Assembly: GCA_025464975.1 (NCBI GenBank)
Contig: JAODMT010000002.1
Span: 1-61,548, forward strand
Origin: Microbacteriaceae bacterium
Lineage (GTDB): Bacteria > Actinomycetota > Actinomycetes > Actinomycetales > Microbacteriaceae
DNA length: 61,548 nt
Direction: 5' to 3'
In this document: positions 32,740 through 41,260 of the stretch, in pieces
How positions within the stretch are numbered: the first letter of the stretch is position 1
Layout of the letters: each line of letters opens with the position of its first letter
Position numbers and translations under genes: made by a program
The notes under the pieces: generated by a model
What the model saw: only the letters and a program-made list of their open reading frames with translations
Databases searched by the model: none
What the model was told of the DNA's origin: nothing

Positions 32740-34929
32740 CTAGCTCGCCCGGTCGATGGCGTCCTCGAGCAGCTGAACAAGGGCGTCGAGCTGCACGCTG
32801 GATTCCGACATCACCTCGGTGTCGTCGCCGTCGAGTGCTCGTGCGGCCAGGCCGGCCTTGCTGTCGATCAGTTCGGCGATCTTCGCGTCGATGGTTTGCG
32901 AGGCGATGATGCGCCACGCCGTCACCGGCTCGGCCTGCCCGATGCGGTGCACCCGGTCGATCGCCTGAGTCTGCTCCGCGCTCGTCCAGCTGAGTTCGGC
33001 GAGCACGACGTTGGATGCCGCCTGCAGGTTGAGTCCGACGCCGGCCGCGGTCAGGGATGCCACGACAACCGAGACCTCCGGGTCGTTGTTGAACGCGTCG
33101 ACCTGCTTCTGACGGAAGGCTGCCGTCTGGTCGCCGCGGATCGACACCGTTGTGAGCCCGCGCCGGGCTAGCGTCTCCTCCGCGATGTCCATGACATCGA
33201 TGTGCTTGGCGAAAAACACGACCTTGCCGACGGAGCGAGCAAGTTGGGCGGTGTAGTCCGCGGCGAGCACGGCCTTCGCCTGACCGATCTTGCGGACCAT
33301 GGTGAACACGTTCTCGCCGGTCTTCGCCGCCTTCGACTCCTCCAGCTCCGCGCGCGCGACCATTCGCACCAGTTCGGGATGCGGAACGTCCGCGGTCTCG
33401 GCGCGTGAGTTGAGCAGCGCCCGGTAACGGCCGAGGAGACGAAGCCCGAGGTCGTGCTCGGCCTGACGGATCGAGCGTCCGATGTCGTCATCCAGCTCGA
33501 CCGGAAGATCGGCGATGCGCTTGGACGGCAGGTCTGAGGCAACGTCGATCTTCTTGCGCCGGACGATGCCCATGTCGATGACGGTCTGCCGTGCCTCGGC
33601 GAAGAAGCCGAAGTCGGCCGGAGTGAGGCCGTTCTCCTCGAGCTCTTCCATCAGTTTCGCGGTTGGCTTCTCCCCGTCGATCCAGCCGAGGAACTGCCAG
33701 ATCGCCCGGAAATCCTCGATGGTATTGATAAGCGGCGTTCCAGTGAGCGCGATCATCAGTGCGTTGCGCGAGCGCGCGCGAATGCTCTGCGCGAGGGCAA
33801 GCACATTCTTCGACCGTTGGGAGTCCCGATTCTTGATGAAGTGCGCCTCGTCGACGACCATGCCCTTGAACCCGAGCGTGCCGAGCCATCCCATGTGGCG
33901 GTCGAGCACGTCGTAGTTGACGATCACAACGTCGGCGAATGCGTCGAGGTTCTCCCCGGAACCGTGGATGACCGTTGCCGTCTTGTTCGGAGTCCACAGT
34001 TCCACCTCCCGCGCCCAGTTCATCTTCACGACGTTCGGCACGACGACGAGCAGCGGGTATGAGCCCGAGACCTGCGCGGCCAATAGCGCTTGCGCCGTCT
34101 TGCCCAGTCCCGGTTCGTCGGCGAGCAGATAGCTTCGGTGCCCCTCTCGGGCGCTGGCCACGAACTCGGCCTGATGGTGGAACAGCTCGAGACCCGGTGG
34201 AACACGCAGGTCGGCTGGGGCCGGCTCGGGGAGTTGCATGCTTGCGACCTGGCCCCCCGACCCGTATTCGAACGCACGGAAGAGCGGTTCGAGCAGCTCC
34301 CAGTTGGCCAGACGGTGTGTCACCGGCTTCGCCTTCACGGGCTGGCTGAAGTCGGGCGCGAGGAATGGATTGGAAAGCTGCCTCGCGATCACCGATTGCG
34401 GGATGACCTGCCGTTCGGCCGCGACCGCGACCGGTTCCGGCTCCCTGACGATGATGAGCTCGTCGGGCGAAAGTTCCGTCCCAGCGGCGATGAGCATGTC
34501 TCGGCGGAGCGTGCGAGCCGCATCGGTCACCGCCGTCTCCTCGGCGAGCAACTGGATGAGAGACGTGTCTCGAGCGGCGGTCTTGGCGAGAATTGTCGCG
34601 ACGCCGTCGAGTCGCTTGAGCAGCTCGGTCCGTTCCGCGTCGGTGAGCTCGGTGTCGGCCTTCGCCCGCGCGCGCTCCTCGCGCATCAGAAGAGCAATCA
34701 CCTGGAATTTCGTGCGGTTTGACGGGCCAACCTTGCCACGCTCGGCCGCCCCCTCCACCTCGCGCACGGCGCGGGCGAGCACGGGGATGACGCCGACGTC
34801 ATCCGGCCCGCGCGAGCGCCGCTGCTGCGATCTCTGCTGAGGCGCCTTGCGCGTCGACTGCTTGCGCTGATTCGACTTGCTACCTGCTGGCGAGTTCTGG
34901 GCTGACTGCCCCTGGCCGGACCGAGCCAT
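32740..34929 (-). CDS. SNF2/DEAD-like helicase (SMARCAL1-like)
   Basis: 729-residue superfamily-2 helicase with SNF2-type motifs. Motif I is LADEPGLGKTAQALL (about 270), motif II VVDEAHFIKN, motif III LTGTPLINT, and the C-terminal helicase half has TTVSIRGDQTAAFRQKQ, GVGLNLQAASNVVLAEL and IDRVHRIGQAEPV. The arrangement recalls annealing-helicase-like SMARCAL1/HARP. The first 45 residues are a basic Gln/Ser/Arg-rich disordered tail. ATG at 34929 follows AGGAG; the frame upstream is not used. It is divergent from the CpdA-like gene across a 305 bp spacer. Confidence 0.87.
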   Translation of the reverse strand: MARSGQGQSAQNSPAGSKSNQRKQSTRKAPQQRSQQRRSRGPDDVGVIPVLARAVREVEGAAERGKVGPSNRTKFQVIALLMREERARAKADTELTDAERTELLKRLDGVATILAKTAARDTSLIQLLAEETAVTDAARTLRRDMLIAAGTELSPDELIIVREPEPVAVAAERQVIPQSVIARQLSNPFLAPDFSQPVKAKPVTHRLANWELLEPLFRAFEYGSGGQVASMQLPEPAPADLRVPPGLELFHHQAEFVASAREGHRSYLLADEPGLGKTAQALLAAQVSGSYPLLVVVPNVVKMNWAREVELWTPNKTATVIHGSGENLDAFADVVIVNYDVLDRHMGWLGTLGFKGMVVDEAHFIKNRDSQRSKNVLALAQSIRARSRNALMIALTGTPLINTIEDFRAIWQFLGWIDGEKPTAKLMEELEENGLTPADFGFFAEARQTVIDMGIVRRKKIDVASDLPSKRIADLPVELDDDIGRSIRQAEHDLGLRLLGRYRALLNSRAETADVPHPELVRMVARAELEESKAAKTGENVFTMVRKIGQAKAVLAADYTAQLARSVGKVVFFAKHIDVMDIAEETLARRGLTTVSIRGDQTAAFRQKQVDAFNNDPEVSVVVASLTAAGVGLNLQAASNVVLAELSWTSAEQTQAIDRVHRIGQAEPVTAWRIIASQTIDAKIAELIDSKAGLAARALDGDDTEVMSESSVQLDALVQLLEDAIDRAS

Positions 34930-35234
34930 GCTTCTCCTGCATCTATGGAGCACTGCGCCTGATGGACACTGTGCCGTGCCGACCGCGTCCCTCGAACTGA
35001 GGAGCCGGTGACCATGACTGGCTGGTCATGGACCTGACGGCCAATCCTGAATCGAGCAGCTCGGTACCGAGAATTCTCAAGTACCGCAGGTCGAGACGAT
35101 GAACGGGTTGGACGGGTGCTGAGACCAGTTTAGGTCAGATCCGGGAACTTCCGCACCGCAAACCCGTGCCAAACAGAGACGGATCGCCGCAGTTTGTTCA
35201 CCCCACGGCCAGCTTAGGGTGATGGGATTGACCC
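34930..35234. other. 305-bp divergent spacer with short palindromes
   Basis: Shared 5-prime region of the SNF2 helicase and phosphodiesterase genes. No gene or RNA is evident. It contains a 7-bp inverted repeat (CCATGAC at 35012-35018, GTCATGG at 35025-35031), the palindrome CTCGGTACCGAG at 35060-35071 and, overlapping it, GAGAATTCTC at 35069-35078. They are candidate operator sites only. Confidence 0.5.
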
Positions 35235-36194
35235 ATGTCCGGTTATACGGCCCAGTATCCACGGCCCGACCACTTCATCGTCCACTTGAGCGACACGCAT
35301 CTCGAAGCCGGCGGATCTCCGCTCTACGGTTCGGTAGACAGCGAGTCGCACCTTCGCGACCTGTTCGCCGAGCTCTCCGCGTCTGGCGCACGACCGGAGG
35401 CAATCGTGATCACCGGCGACCTCGCCAACCACGGCGATCCCGACGCATACGCCACCCTCCGCTCAATCGTCGAACCGGCAGCGGACGCCATCGGCGCGGC
35501 CGTGATCTGGGTGATGGGCAACCACGACGATCGCGGCAACTTCCGCGAGGGTCTGCTTCGGCAGCACCCGTCCACGGCACCGATCGATCGTGTGCACTGG
35601 GTGAACGGACTGCGCATCATCGCCCTCGACTCCACAGTGCCGGGTCACCACTACGGGGAGGTCTCCGGTCCGCAACTGGACTGGCTCGCCGAGGAACTGT
35701 CGTCTCCGGCACCGCACGGCACCATCATCGCCATGCATCACCCGCCGATCCCGAGCGTGCTTGATCTCGCCGTTTTGGTTGAGCTTCGCGACCAGGAGGG
35801 CCTCGCCGAGGTTTTGAACGGCAGCGATGTGCGGAGCATCATCGCAGGTCACCTGCACTACTCGACCAATTCGACCTTCGCTGGCATCCCGGTCTCGGTC
35901 GCTTCGGCCACCTGTTACACACAAGACCTCACCGTGCCCGTCGGCGGGACGCGTGGGCAGGATGCGGCTCAAGCCTTCAATCTCGTGCACGTGTACGAGA
36001 ACTCGGTTCTGCACTCTGTCGTCCCGTTCGGCGGCTTCGCCCCGGTGTCCTACGTCAACGCCGACGAGACTGCACGAATCCTCGCGGCGAATCAGGTGAC
36101 CTACCCGGAGAGCACCACACTGCCGGCGCCGATCGAGACCCCGATAACCGACGACGAGCTGCACCCGCCGACTCGCGAATTCGCGATCGTCTAG
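35235..36194 (+). CDS. cpdA: CpdA-like cyclic-nucleotide phosphodiesterase (calcineurin fold)
   Basis: 319-residue metallophosphoesterase. All metal-binding motifs are visible in order: [33 protein letters not shown] and AGHLHYS. The DTH/GDL/GNHD/GHLH set matches the class III phosphodiesterase branch (CpdA/Icc, Rv0805-like) that hydrolyses cyclic AMP, but many members act on other phosphoesters. About 319 residues fits the branch. ATG at 35235. Cytoplasmic. Divergent from the helicase gene and followed by an uncharacterised membrane protein 95 bp on. Confidence 0.82.
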   Translation: MSGYTAQYPRPDHFIVHLSDTHLEAGGSPLYGSVDSESHLRDLFAELSASGARPEAIVITGDLANHGDPDAYATLRSIVEPAADAIGAAVIWVMGNHDDRGNFREGLLRQHPSTAPIDRVHWVNGLRIIALDSTVPGHHYGEVSGPQLDWLAEELSSPAPHGTIIAMHHPPIPSVLDLAVLVELRDQEGLAEVLNGSDVRSIIAGHLHYSTNSTFAGIPVSVASATCYTQDLTVPVGGTRGQDAAQAFNLVHVYENSVLHSVVPFGGFAPVSYVNADETARILAANQVTYPESTTLPAPIETPITDDELHPPTREFAIV

Positions 36195-36288
36195 CAGCGG
36201 CGCGCAGACCTACCTCGTCAGCTTTGGAGTTTTCCCCAGCGTCAGCGTCATTCACCAGCCAACGGGCAGGCGAAACTAGAATCGACGA

Positions 36289-36756
36289 ATGATGGAACCG
36301 GGCAGCGGCATCGTTGGCACCAGCGTCGATAGCGCCGACACTGACAACGCCAGCACCGATAGTGCCAGCACCGACGCCATCGATGCCGAGAGCGGGATCG
36401 ACTGGCTTCGTGCGGTCGAGACGGTGTACGCAACCGAACCCGTTGCCGGCAGGGGCCGTCTCGATTTCGTGCTCGGCACGGCGCTTGCCGGAGTCAACCT
36501 CTTCGTCAGCGCGGGGATCATCACGGCATGGCTCCTGAACGCCGCCGGGATCGTCGCGGTGCTGTTGTTGAACAAGACAGTCTCGACGACCAATGCAGCG
36601 GCCATCGAGTTCGTGATCACCGGGTCGCTCTTCGGCCTCGCCCTCGGAGTCGGCGGATTCGCGTTCTTCGCCCGACGCGGTTGGACCTCGTACTACTGGC
36701 CGTTATTCGGGATCACGATTGCACTTGGCTCATCGGTGATCGCCGGGCGCTCGTAG
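36289..36756 (+). CDS. Small hypothetical membrane protein, Asp/Ser/Thr-rich N-terminus
   Basis: 155 residues: a low-complexity N-terminus (SADTDNASTDSASTDAIDAES) and three hydrophobic segments (TALAGVNLFVSAGIITAWLL, AGIVAVLLL, VITGSLFGLALGVGGFAFFA with a further VIAGRS end). The N-terminal repeats come from a degenerate 15-bp repeat. I do not recognise the family. Its last 64 bp overlap the 3-prime end of the convergent Stealth gene, an unusual overlap for two real genes, so confidence is moderate. Confidence 0.55.
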   Translation: MMEPGSGIVGTSVDSADTDNASTDSASTDAIDAESGIDWLRAVETVYATEPVAGRGRLDFVLGTALAGVNLFVSAGIITAWLLNAAGIVAVLLLNKTVSTTNAAAIEFVITGSLFGLALGVGGFAFFARRGWTSYYWPLFGITIALGSSVIAGRS

Positions 36757-38363
36757 GGCTCGGCAGGGACCGTCGCCTCCTCCCGTTCCCACGGGGCGGG
36801 GATCGGGTAATACGAGTCGAGGAACGACCGCACGGCCGCGGCCCGCTCCTCCGCGGTGAGTTCGGGGAAGCTTCCGTCGTTGAGGCAGAACAGATCGACG
36901 TTGCGTTTCTTGAGCAGACCGGTCATGTCGGACAAGCCAGCGCGCATCGTCGTGTCGACGTACTGAACCCGCGCGTTGGTCTGGGTCACCGCTCGACCGG
37001 TGACAAGGGCGTAATAGTGGTAGAGCGAATTGGTGACCGAGATGTCGGTGGCCGAGCGGAACGTGCTGGCCGCGGTTCGGCGGAAGTCTTCCGGGAATTC
37101 GGCCTCGAGATCGCGAAGCACCGACTTACGCAGCGGTGTCGGCGTGTGCTCGAGGTGCCTCGTGATGGTGCGACCAAATCGCTCCCGGATGAGGCGGCGG
37201 TTTACACGCGCGGAGTTCTCGAAGCCGCTTCGCGCAAGGTTGCTCTCCCCCATTCCGATGCGGGTCGTGGCCTCAATGAATTTACTTACCCCGCCGGGCG
37301 AGAAGAACATCTCCGGCGAAACCGGGCGGCCGAAGAACATGTCGTCGTTGGAGTACAGGAAGTGTTCGCTGAGGCCCGGGATGTTGTGCAGCTGGCTCTC
37401 AACGGCCTGGGAGTTGTGGGTCGGCAGCACCGATGGGTCGGCAAAGAACTCCTCGCTCGGAACCACCCGAACCCGCGGGTTTTCCACGAGCCACTCGGGC
37501 CGCGGGGAGTCGGTAACGATGTAGATGTTGCGGATCCACGGGGCAAAGAGGTTGACCGAGCGCAGGGCGTACTTCAGCTCATCCAGTTGCCGGAAGCGGG
37601 CCTGGGAGTCGTCGCCCTCGCCCACGACATAGCTCTTCATGCGTCGCGCTCTCGCGCGCTGCCACTCGATTGCCGCCCCGTCGACCCAGGAGAACACGAG
37701 GTCGATGTCGAAGTCGACGTCCCCAACCTGTGGATCGAACATCCCCGAGAGAGTCGGCCAGCTGGTTCCGTACAGTTCCACGGTGTCGCGCGTGGCCTCC
37801 TCGTGCGGAAGCCGTCGCCGCATCAGGGCATTCTCGGCAGGCGCACTGTAGGCCTCGGCCGTCGACTTCCACAATTCCAGCCGCACCCCCGTGGTGGCCC
37901 CGTAGCGGAGGGCGCCCTCGGCCGTGACGCGGGGGCGGAAGAGAACGACGGCGCGGGTCTTCGGGAGCTCGGCGAGCTTGCCGTCCGCGATAAGCACAGT
38001 TGCTCCGGCCGCGCCGTCGGCCGGCTTCGAATAGAAGGGCTCGTCGACACAGGCGAGCGCAAGGGCGGCGCTGAGCGCCTTGCGGTCGCGCCAGTTCACG
38101 GCGATCAGCGGCCGGCGATCGTTGCCGCGGACGAGCAGGAAGTCGATTCCGGTGGCATCGAGCACCGACCGCACGAATAGGAGGTCTTCCACCATCGCCT
38201 CGAGCGGCGTGACCCGTGTGTTGCGGAGCGCGAGTCTCCCTTTGGTGAGAACAAGGTCGGTACGAAGCGATGCTCCGTGAGGGTTCGGCAGCTCGGACGC
38301 AACTGCTACGGGGGGAGACTCTTGCTTTTCGGTCACGGCAGGGCCCAATCTCTCGAGCTCCAC
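36693..38363 (-). CDS. Stealth-family polysaccharide phosphotransferase
   Basis: 556-residue Stealth protein, the family of hexose-1-phosphoryltransferases that includes capsule polymerases. CR1 is DIDLVFSWVDGAAIEW (about 215-230), CR2 has RFRQLDELKYALRSVNLFAPWIRNIYIVTDS, with HNIPGLSEHFLYSNDDMFFGRPV following; CR3 and CR4 lie in RSGFENSARVNRRLIRERFG and VQYVDTTMRAG. The N-terminal 200 residues, containing a possible second phosphotransferase-like part, are an extra domain. It transfers a sugar 1-phosphate onto a cell-surface polymer, or a teichoic-acid-like chain, in this setting; the acceptor is unknown. GTG at 38363; GTG at 38336 is an alternative. Confidence 0.85.
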   Translation of the reverse strand: MELERLGPAVTEKQESPPVAVASELPNPHGASLRTDLVLTKGRLALRNTRVTPLEAMVEDLLFVRSVLDATGIDFLLVRGNDRRPLIAVNWRDRKALSAALALACVDEPFYSKPADGAAGATVLIADGKLAELPKTRAVVLFRPRVTAEGALRYGATTGVRLELWKSTAEAYSAPAENALMRRRLPHEEATRDTVELYGTSWPTLSGMFDPQVGDVDFDIDLVFSWVDGAAIEWQRARARRMKSYVVGEGDDSQARFRQLDELKYALRSVNLFAPWIRNIYIVTDSPRPEWLVENPRVRVVPSEEFFADPSVLPTHNSQAVESQLHNIPGLSEHFLYSNDDMFFGRPVSPEMFFSPGGVSKFIEATTRIGMGESNLARSGFENSARVNRRLIRERFGRTITRHLEHTPTPLRKSVLRDLEAEFPEDFRRTAASTFRSATDISVTNSLYHYYALVTGRAVTQTNARVQYVDTTMRAGLSDMTGLLKKRNVDLFCLNDGSFPELTAEERAAAVRSFLDSYYPIPAPWEREEATVPAEPYERPAITDEPSAIVIPNNGQ

Positions 38364-38509
38364 TCACGGCCTGGTCGCGGCGCGAGTCTTCAGCTGCTAA
38401 ACATTTTACCCGGGGCGCGCAACCGGCGGCTGTACAGGGTCTGCTCCGGGGAAATCTTGCCCAGACGCAGTGGCCCGGCTAGCCGGTATTCCCCCGCGAA
38501 GTCACCCGG

Positions 38510-39109
38510 TTAGCCGTTAGTGGAACTCTGGCCGCCCTGGGTCTGCCCGCCCTGGGTCTGGCCGCCCTGGGTCTGGCCGCCCTGGATTTGTCCGCCCTGG
38601 GTCTGCCCGCCCTGGGTCTGCCCGCCCTGGATTTGGCCACGCCGGCCACCGAATCCTTGGCCGCCGAGACCTTGACCGCCGAGCCCCTGACCGCCCTGGG
38701 TCTGGCCACCGCTGAGGCCCGGGCCACCAACCTGGCTAGTCGCGACCGGCGCATGACCCGTGATATAGGTACCGACCAGGATTCCGCCGCTAAACGCCCC
38801 GCCGAGCACAATGACAGCGCCAAGGATGATGGCGACGATGGCCCATCGGCGAGTGGAGTGCGGTGTTCCCACTGTGGCGTATGCCGGCTGGCCTACGAGA
38901 GCGGCGCCGTTGTAGCCGGCGGGCGCGGCATAGGCGGCGGGAGCTGGGTATGCGGCCGGAACGGCGTAGTCAGTTGCGGCGTAGTCGGTAGCGGGCGCCG
39001 GTGTCATCGGTATCGTGTCGGCCGCGGGCTGCGGGACTGGCTCCGCCGATGGCTGCGAAATCGCTTCGGTGTTTCCGGCGCTGTACGGGGTCGGGGTCTC
39101 GTCGACCAT
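38510..39109 (-). CDS. Membrane protein with pentapeptide GGQTQ-repeat tail
   Basis: 199 residues: an acidic Pro/Ala-rich N-terminus with short YA/PA repeats (TDYAATDYAVPAAYPAPAAY), one hydrophobic helix (WAIVAIILGAVIVLGGAFSGGILVG, about 90-113) and an extracellular tail of GGQGLGG and then seven GQTQG/GQIQG pentapeptides, ending SSTNG. The topology suggests a single-pass protein with an exposed Gly/Gln-rich tail. ATG at 39109 follows AGGAG. Encoded just downstream of the FAD-Rieske gene on the same strand. The function is unknown. Confidence 0.75.
   Translation of the reverse strand: MVDETPTPYSAGNTEAISQPSAEPVPQPAADTIPMTPAPATDYAATDYAVPAAYPAPAAYAAPAGYNGAALVGQPAYATVGTPHSTRRWAIVAIILGAVIVLGGAFSGGILVGTYITGHAPVATSQVGGPGLSGGQTQGGQGLGGQGLGGQGFGGRRGQIQGGQTQGGQTQGGQIQGGQTQGGQTQGGQTQGGQSSTNG
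38531..38635. repeat. 15-bp repeat coding for the GGQTQ tail
   Basis: Seven contiguous 15-bp units, GCCGCCCTGGGTCTG with small changes, read in frame on the minus strand as GQTQG or GQIQG. The third positions vary little, so the expansion looks recent. Confidence 0.9.
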
Positions 39110-39236
39110 TGCGTGCTCCTGTGGTTCGTCTCGGACGGGCGCCGTATTCGTAACGCTCGAAGGCAATTCTCGAGCGCGGAGCTATGCGCTCTCCCGGCGC
39201 AGGCCTCGAGTCTGCTCGGAGCAATCTATGCGAGCG

Positions 39237-40757
39237 CTATGCGAAGCGGCGCAGGTCGCGGGTTGCCGGGCCCTCGAGCAGTCGACCGCTGGCGCTGAAC
39301 CGGGAGCCATGCAGCGGGCAGTCCCAGGACAGCTCGAGGTTGTTCCAGCTCAGCACGCCGGCGAGGTGTGGGCACACGGCGGACACCGTGCAGCTCGCAC
39401 CGCCGACGGTCGACATTCCGATCGGTCGCATCCCGTCGTGAGTGACGACACCGCGTCCCTCGGCCGGTTCGTCGGCAGGCATTTGACGCAGCCAGGCTCG
39501 TGTGTAGCCGCGCACCGCGGCGACCCCGACCGCCGCGTTCGCACCGATGAATGATCCGGCATCCTGCAGCGTCGTCGTCCGCCTGTGCAGCGTCTGTGCC
39601 CAGGGAATGTGGCCGCCGAGGATGTCGCCGGCGAGTGTGAGACTCGCCGCTACCGCGTTCGTCATGCCCCACTTGTCATAGCCGCTCGCGAAGAACACCT
39701 GACCGCGCGAGCGCGGCATCCACCCGACGAATGGCACGCGTCCGACTGGTTCGTAGTCCTGAGCCGACCAGGAATGCGTGCGCTCGGCCCCCGGAAAATG
39801 CGCTTCGGTCCAGCGCGTGAGGTCGTTGACGAGGGAAAGCGGCGAGGGATGGCGTCCGACCGGGTGCCCGTTGCCGCCGATCAGGAGGTAGTCCGAGTCG
39901 CCGGCTGCCCCCATCGGCGTGGTGCGGACGGATCGGGTGGGCAAATCTACGGACAGGAACATGCCGTCGGGCAACCGGCCCGGCACTCGGAACGCGAGCG
40001 CGTAGGAGCGCTGGGCCTGCTGCTTCGCGAAGTACAGCCCACGGTTCATGATCGGCATGCCGGTGGCCAGCACGACCTTGTCGGCGGTCACGAGTCCGCG
40101 GTTGGTCAGGATGCGGTTCGGGTCGCCCGGGCTAACGCGCCGCACGCGAACGTCCTCGATCAGGGTTCCACCATGCCGGCGAAAATCCCGAGCAAGCTCC
40201 GCAAGAACATCCATCGGGTCGAATTGGGCCTGATCGGCGAGCGCGACGGCGCCGTGCACCGGGAACGGAACGTCGATCGAGCTCTCACGGGTGACGTCGA
40301 GACCGAGCGCGACGCCGGCGCGATACTCCTCATTGACCCGATCCACTCCGCCCGGGCTGGACGCGTAGCTGAACGCGGCCTTCCGTTGCACCGGCACGCC
40401 GTGTTCCTCGCAATACCGCAGCAGCCACATCATTCCCTCGCGGTTGCCGTCGACGTAGGCCTGCCCGGTCTTGACCGAGGTGTGCCTCAGCATCTCGGAG
40501 AGATGTTTGCCCTGCAGAAGGCTGAGCTTCGCCGTGGTGTTACCGGTCGTCCCGGCTCCGACGGAACGCGCCTCGAGCACCGCGACGCGCATGCCGGCGC
40601 GTGCGAACAACAGGCCGGTCACGAGACCGGTGAGGCCCGCCCCGACGACAACGAGGTCGTAGTCGCCGTCCGGAACGAAGGCATCCGTCTCAATCGGTGC
40701 CGCTCGATCCCGCCAGATGGACATGGTGTTAGTGAGGGTGATGCTCGCGGAAGCCAT
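39237..40757 (-). CDS. FAD-dependent oxidoreductase with C-terminal Rieske domain
   Basis: 506 residues. The first 400 are a DAO-type flavoprotein: YDLVVVGAGLTGLVTGLLFARAG with VLEARSVGAGTTGNTTAKLSLLQG, and FFASGYDKWGMTNAVAAS near its end. The last 100 hold a Rieske [2Fe-2S] domain: CPHL at about 462-465 and CPLH at about 480-483, giving the two Cys and two His ligands, then SRFSASGRLLEGPAT. This architecture is a known family whose substrate is not defined; an internal electron path from flavin to the iron-sulfur cluster is likely. Start ATG at 40757; MSIWRD at residue 12 is a possible start. Confidence 0.88.
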   Translation of the reverse strand: MASASITLTNTMSIWRDRAAPIETDAFVPDGDYDLVVVGAGLTGLVTGLLFARAGMRVAVLEARSVGAGTTGNTTAKLSLLQGKHLSEMLRHTSVKTGQAYVDGNREGMMWLLRYCEEHGVPVQRKAAFSYASSPGGVDRVNEEYRAGVALGLDVTRESSIDVPFPVHGAVALADQAQFDPMDVLAELARDFRRHGGTLIEDVRVRRVSPGDPNRILTNRGLVTADKVVLATGMPIMNRGLYFAKQQAQRSYALAFRVPGRLPDGMFLSVDLPTRSVRTTPMGAAGDSDYLLIGGNGHPVGRHPSPLSLVNDLTRWTEAHFPGAERTHSWSAQDYEPVGRVPFVGWMPRSRGQVFFASGYDKWGMTNAVAASLTLAGDILGGHIPWAQTLHRRTTTLQDAGSFIGANAAVGVAAVRGYTRAWLRQMPADEPAEGRGVVTHDGMRPIGMSTVGGASCTVSAVCPHLAGVLSWNNLELSWDCPLHGSRFSASGRLLEGPATRDLRRFA

Positions 40758-40800
40758 GTCCGAAACTTACTCCGGCGCGAGCGCAACGTCGACAGTCGGC

Positions 40801-41169
40801 CTAGCGGCGCTGAGACGTCTTGGTGCGGTTTCGGTTCTCCGGATTCTTCACCTTGACGAACAGACCCACAACGACGAAGAGGAGCGCAGCGACGAATTGT
40901 GCCGCAACCCAGATCTGGCCGTGAAGGTCGAGCGGCCAGATGGGATTCCACGCGACGGCGATGGCGCCCAGCCCGATGATCCACCACCATTGGTTCGCTT
41001 GGAAGCTGAACACGATCATGATGAGGGCCAGAATCGCCACCGCAAACTTGATGAAGATGTAGCCGCCCGGGTTGTCGAGCAGCGCGAGGCCTGCGAATAG
41101 GACGATCGCGGCGAGAATTCCGGGCGCGAGAGCAGGGCGACGGTACTCCGGCGTCGGGTAAGAGGTCAT
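40801..41169 (-). CDS. Small conserved membrane protein (DUF6804-like)
   Basis: 122 residues with four hydrophobic helices: PGILAAIVLFAGLALL, YIFIKFAVAILALIMIVFSF, WWWIIGLGAIAVAWNPIWPL and WVAAQFVAALLFVVVGLFV, ending in a basic tail. The FQANQWWW and AVAWNPIWPL motifs match a small family of uncharacterised bacterial membrane proteins (DUF6804). Function unknown. It is on the same strand as the FAD-Rieske gene, 43 bp upstream of it, and divergent from the peptidase gene. Confidence 0.75.
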   Translation of the reverse strand: MTSYPTPEYRRPALAPGILAAIVLFAGLALLDNPGGYIFIKFAVAILALIMIVFSFQANQWWWIIGLGAIAVAWNPIWPLDLHGQIWVAAQFVAALLFVVVGLFVKVKNPENRNRTKTSQRR

Positions 41170-41260
41170 GCGTCCATTCTGTCCGAGTCTGGCACGCTCG
41201 ACTTTCCGCTGAGCGCCCCACTCGACCCACAGGCGGGCGCGCGTGCGGCAGACTGAGGCA

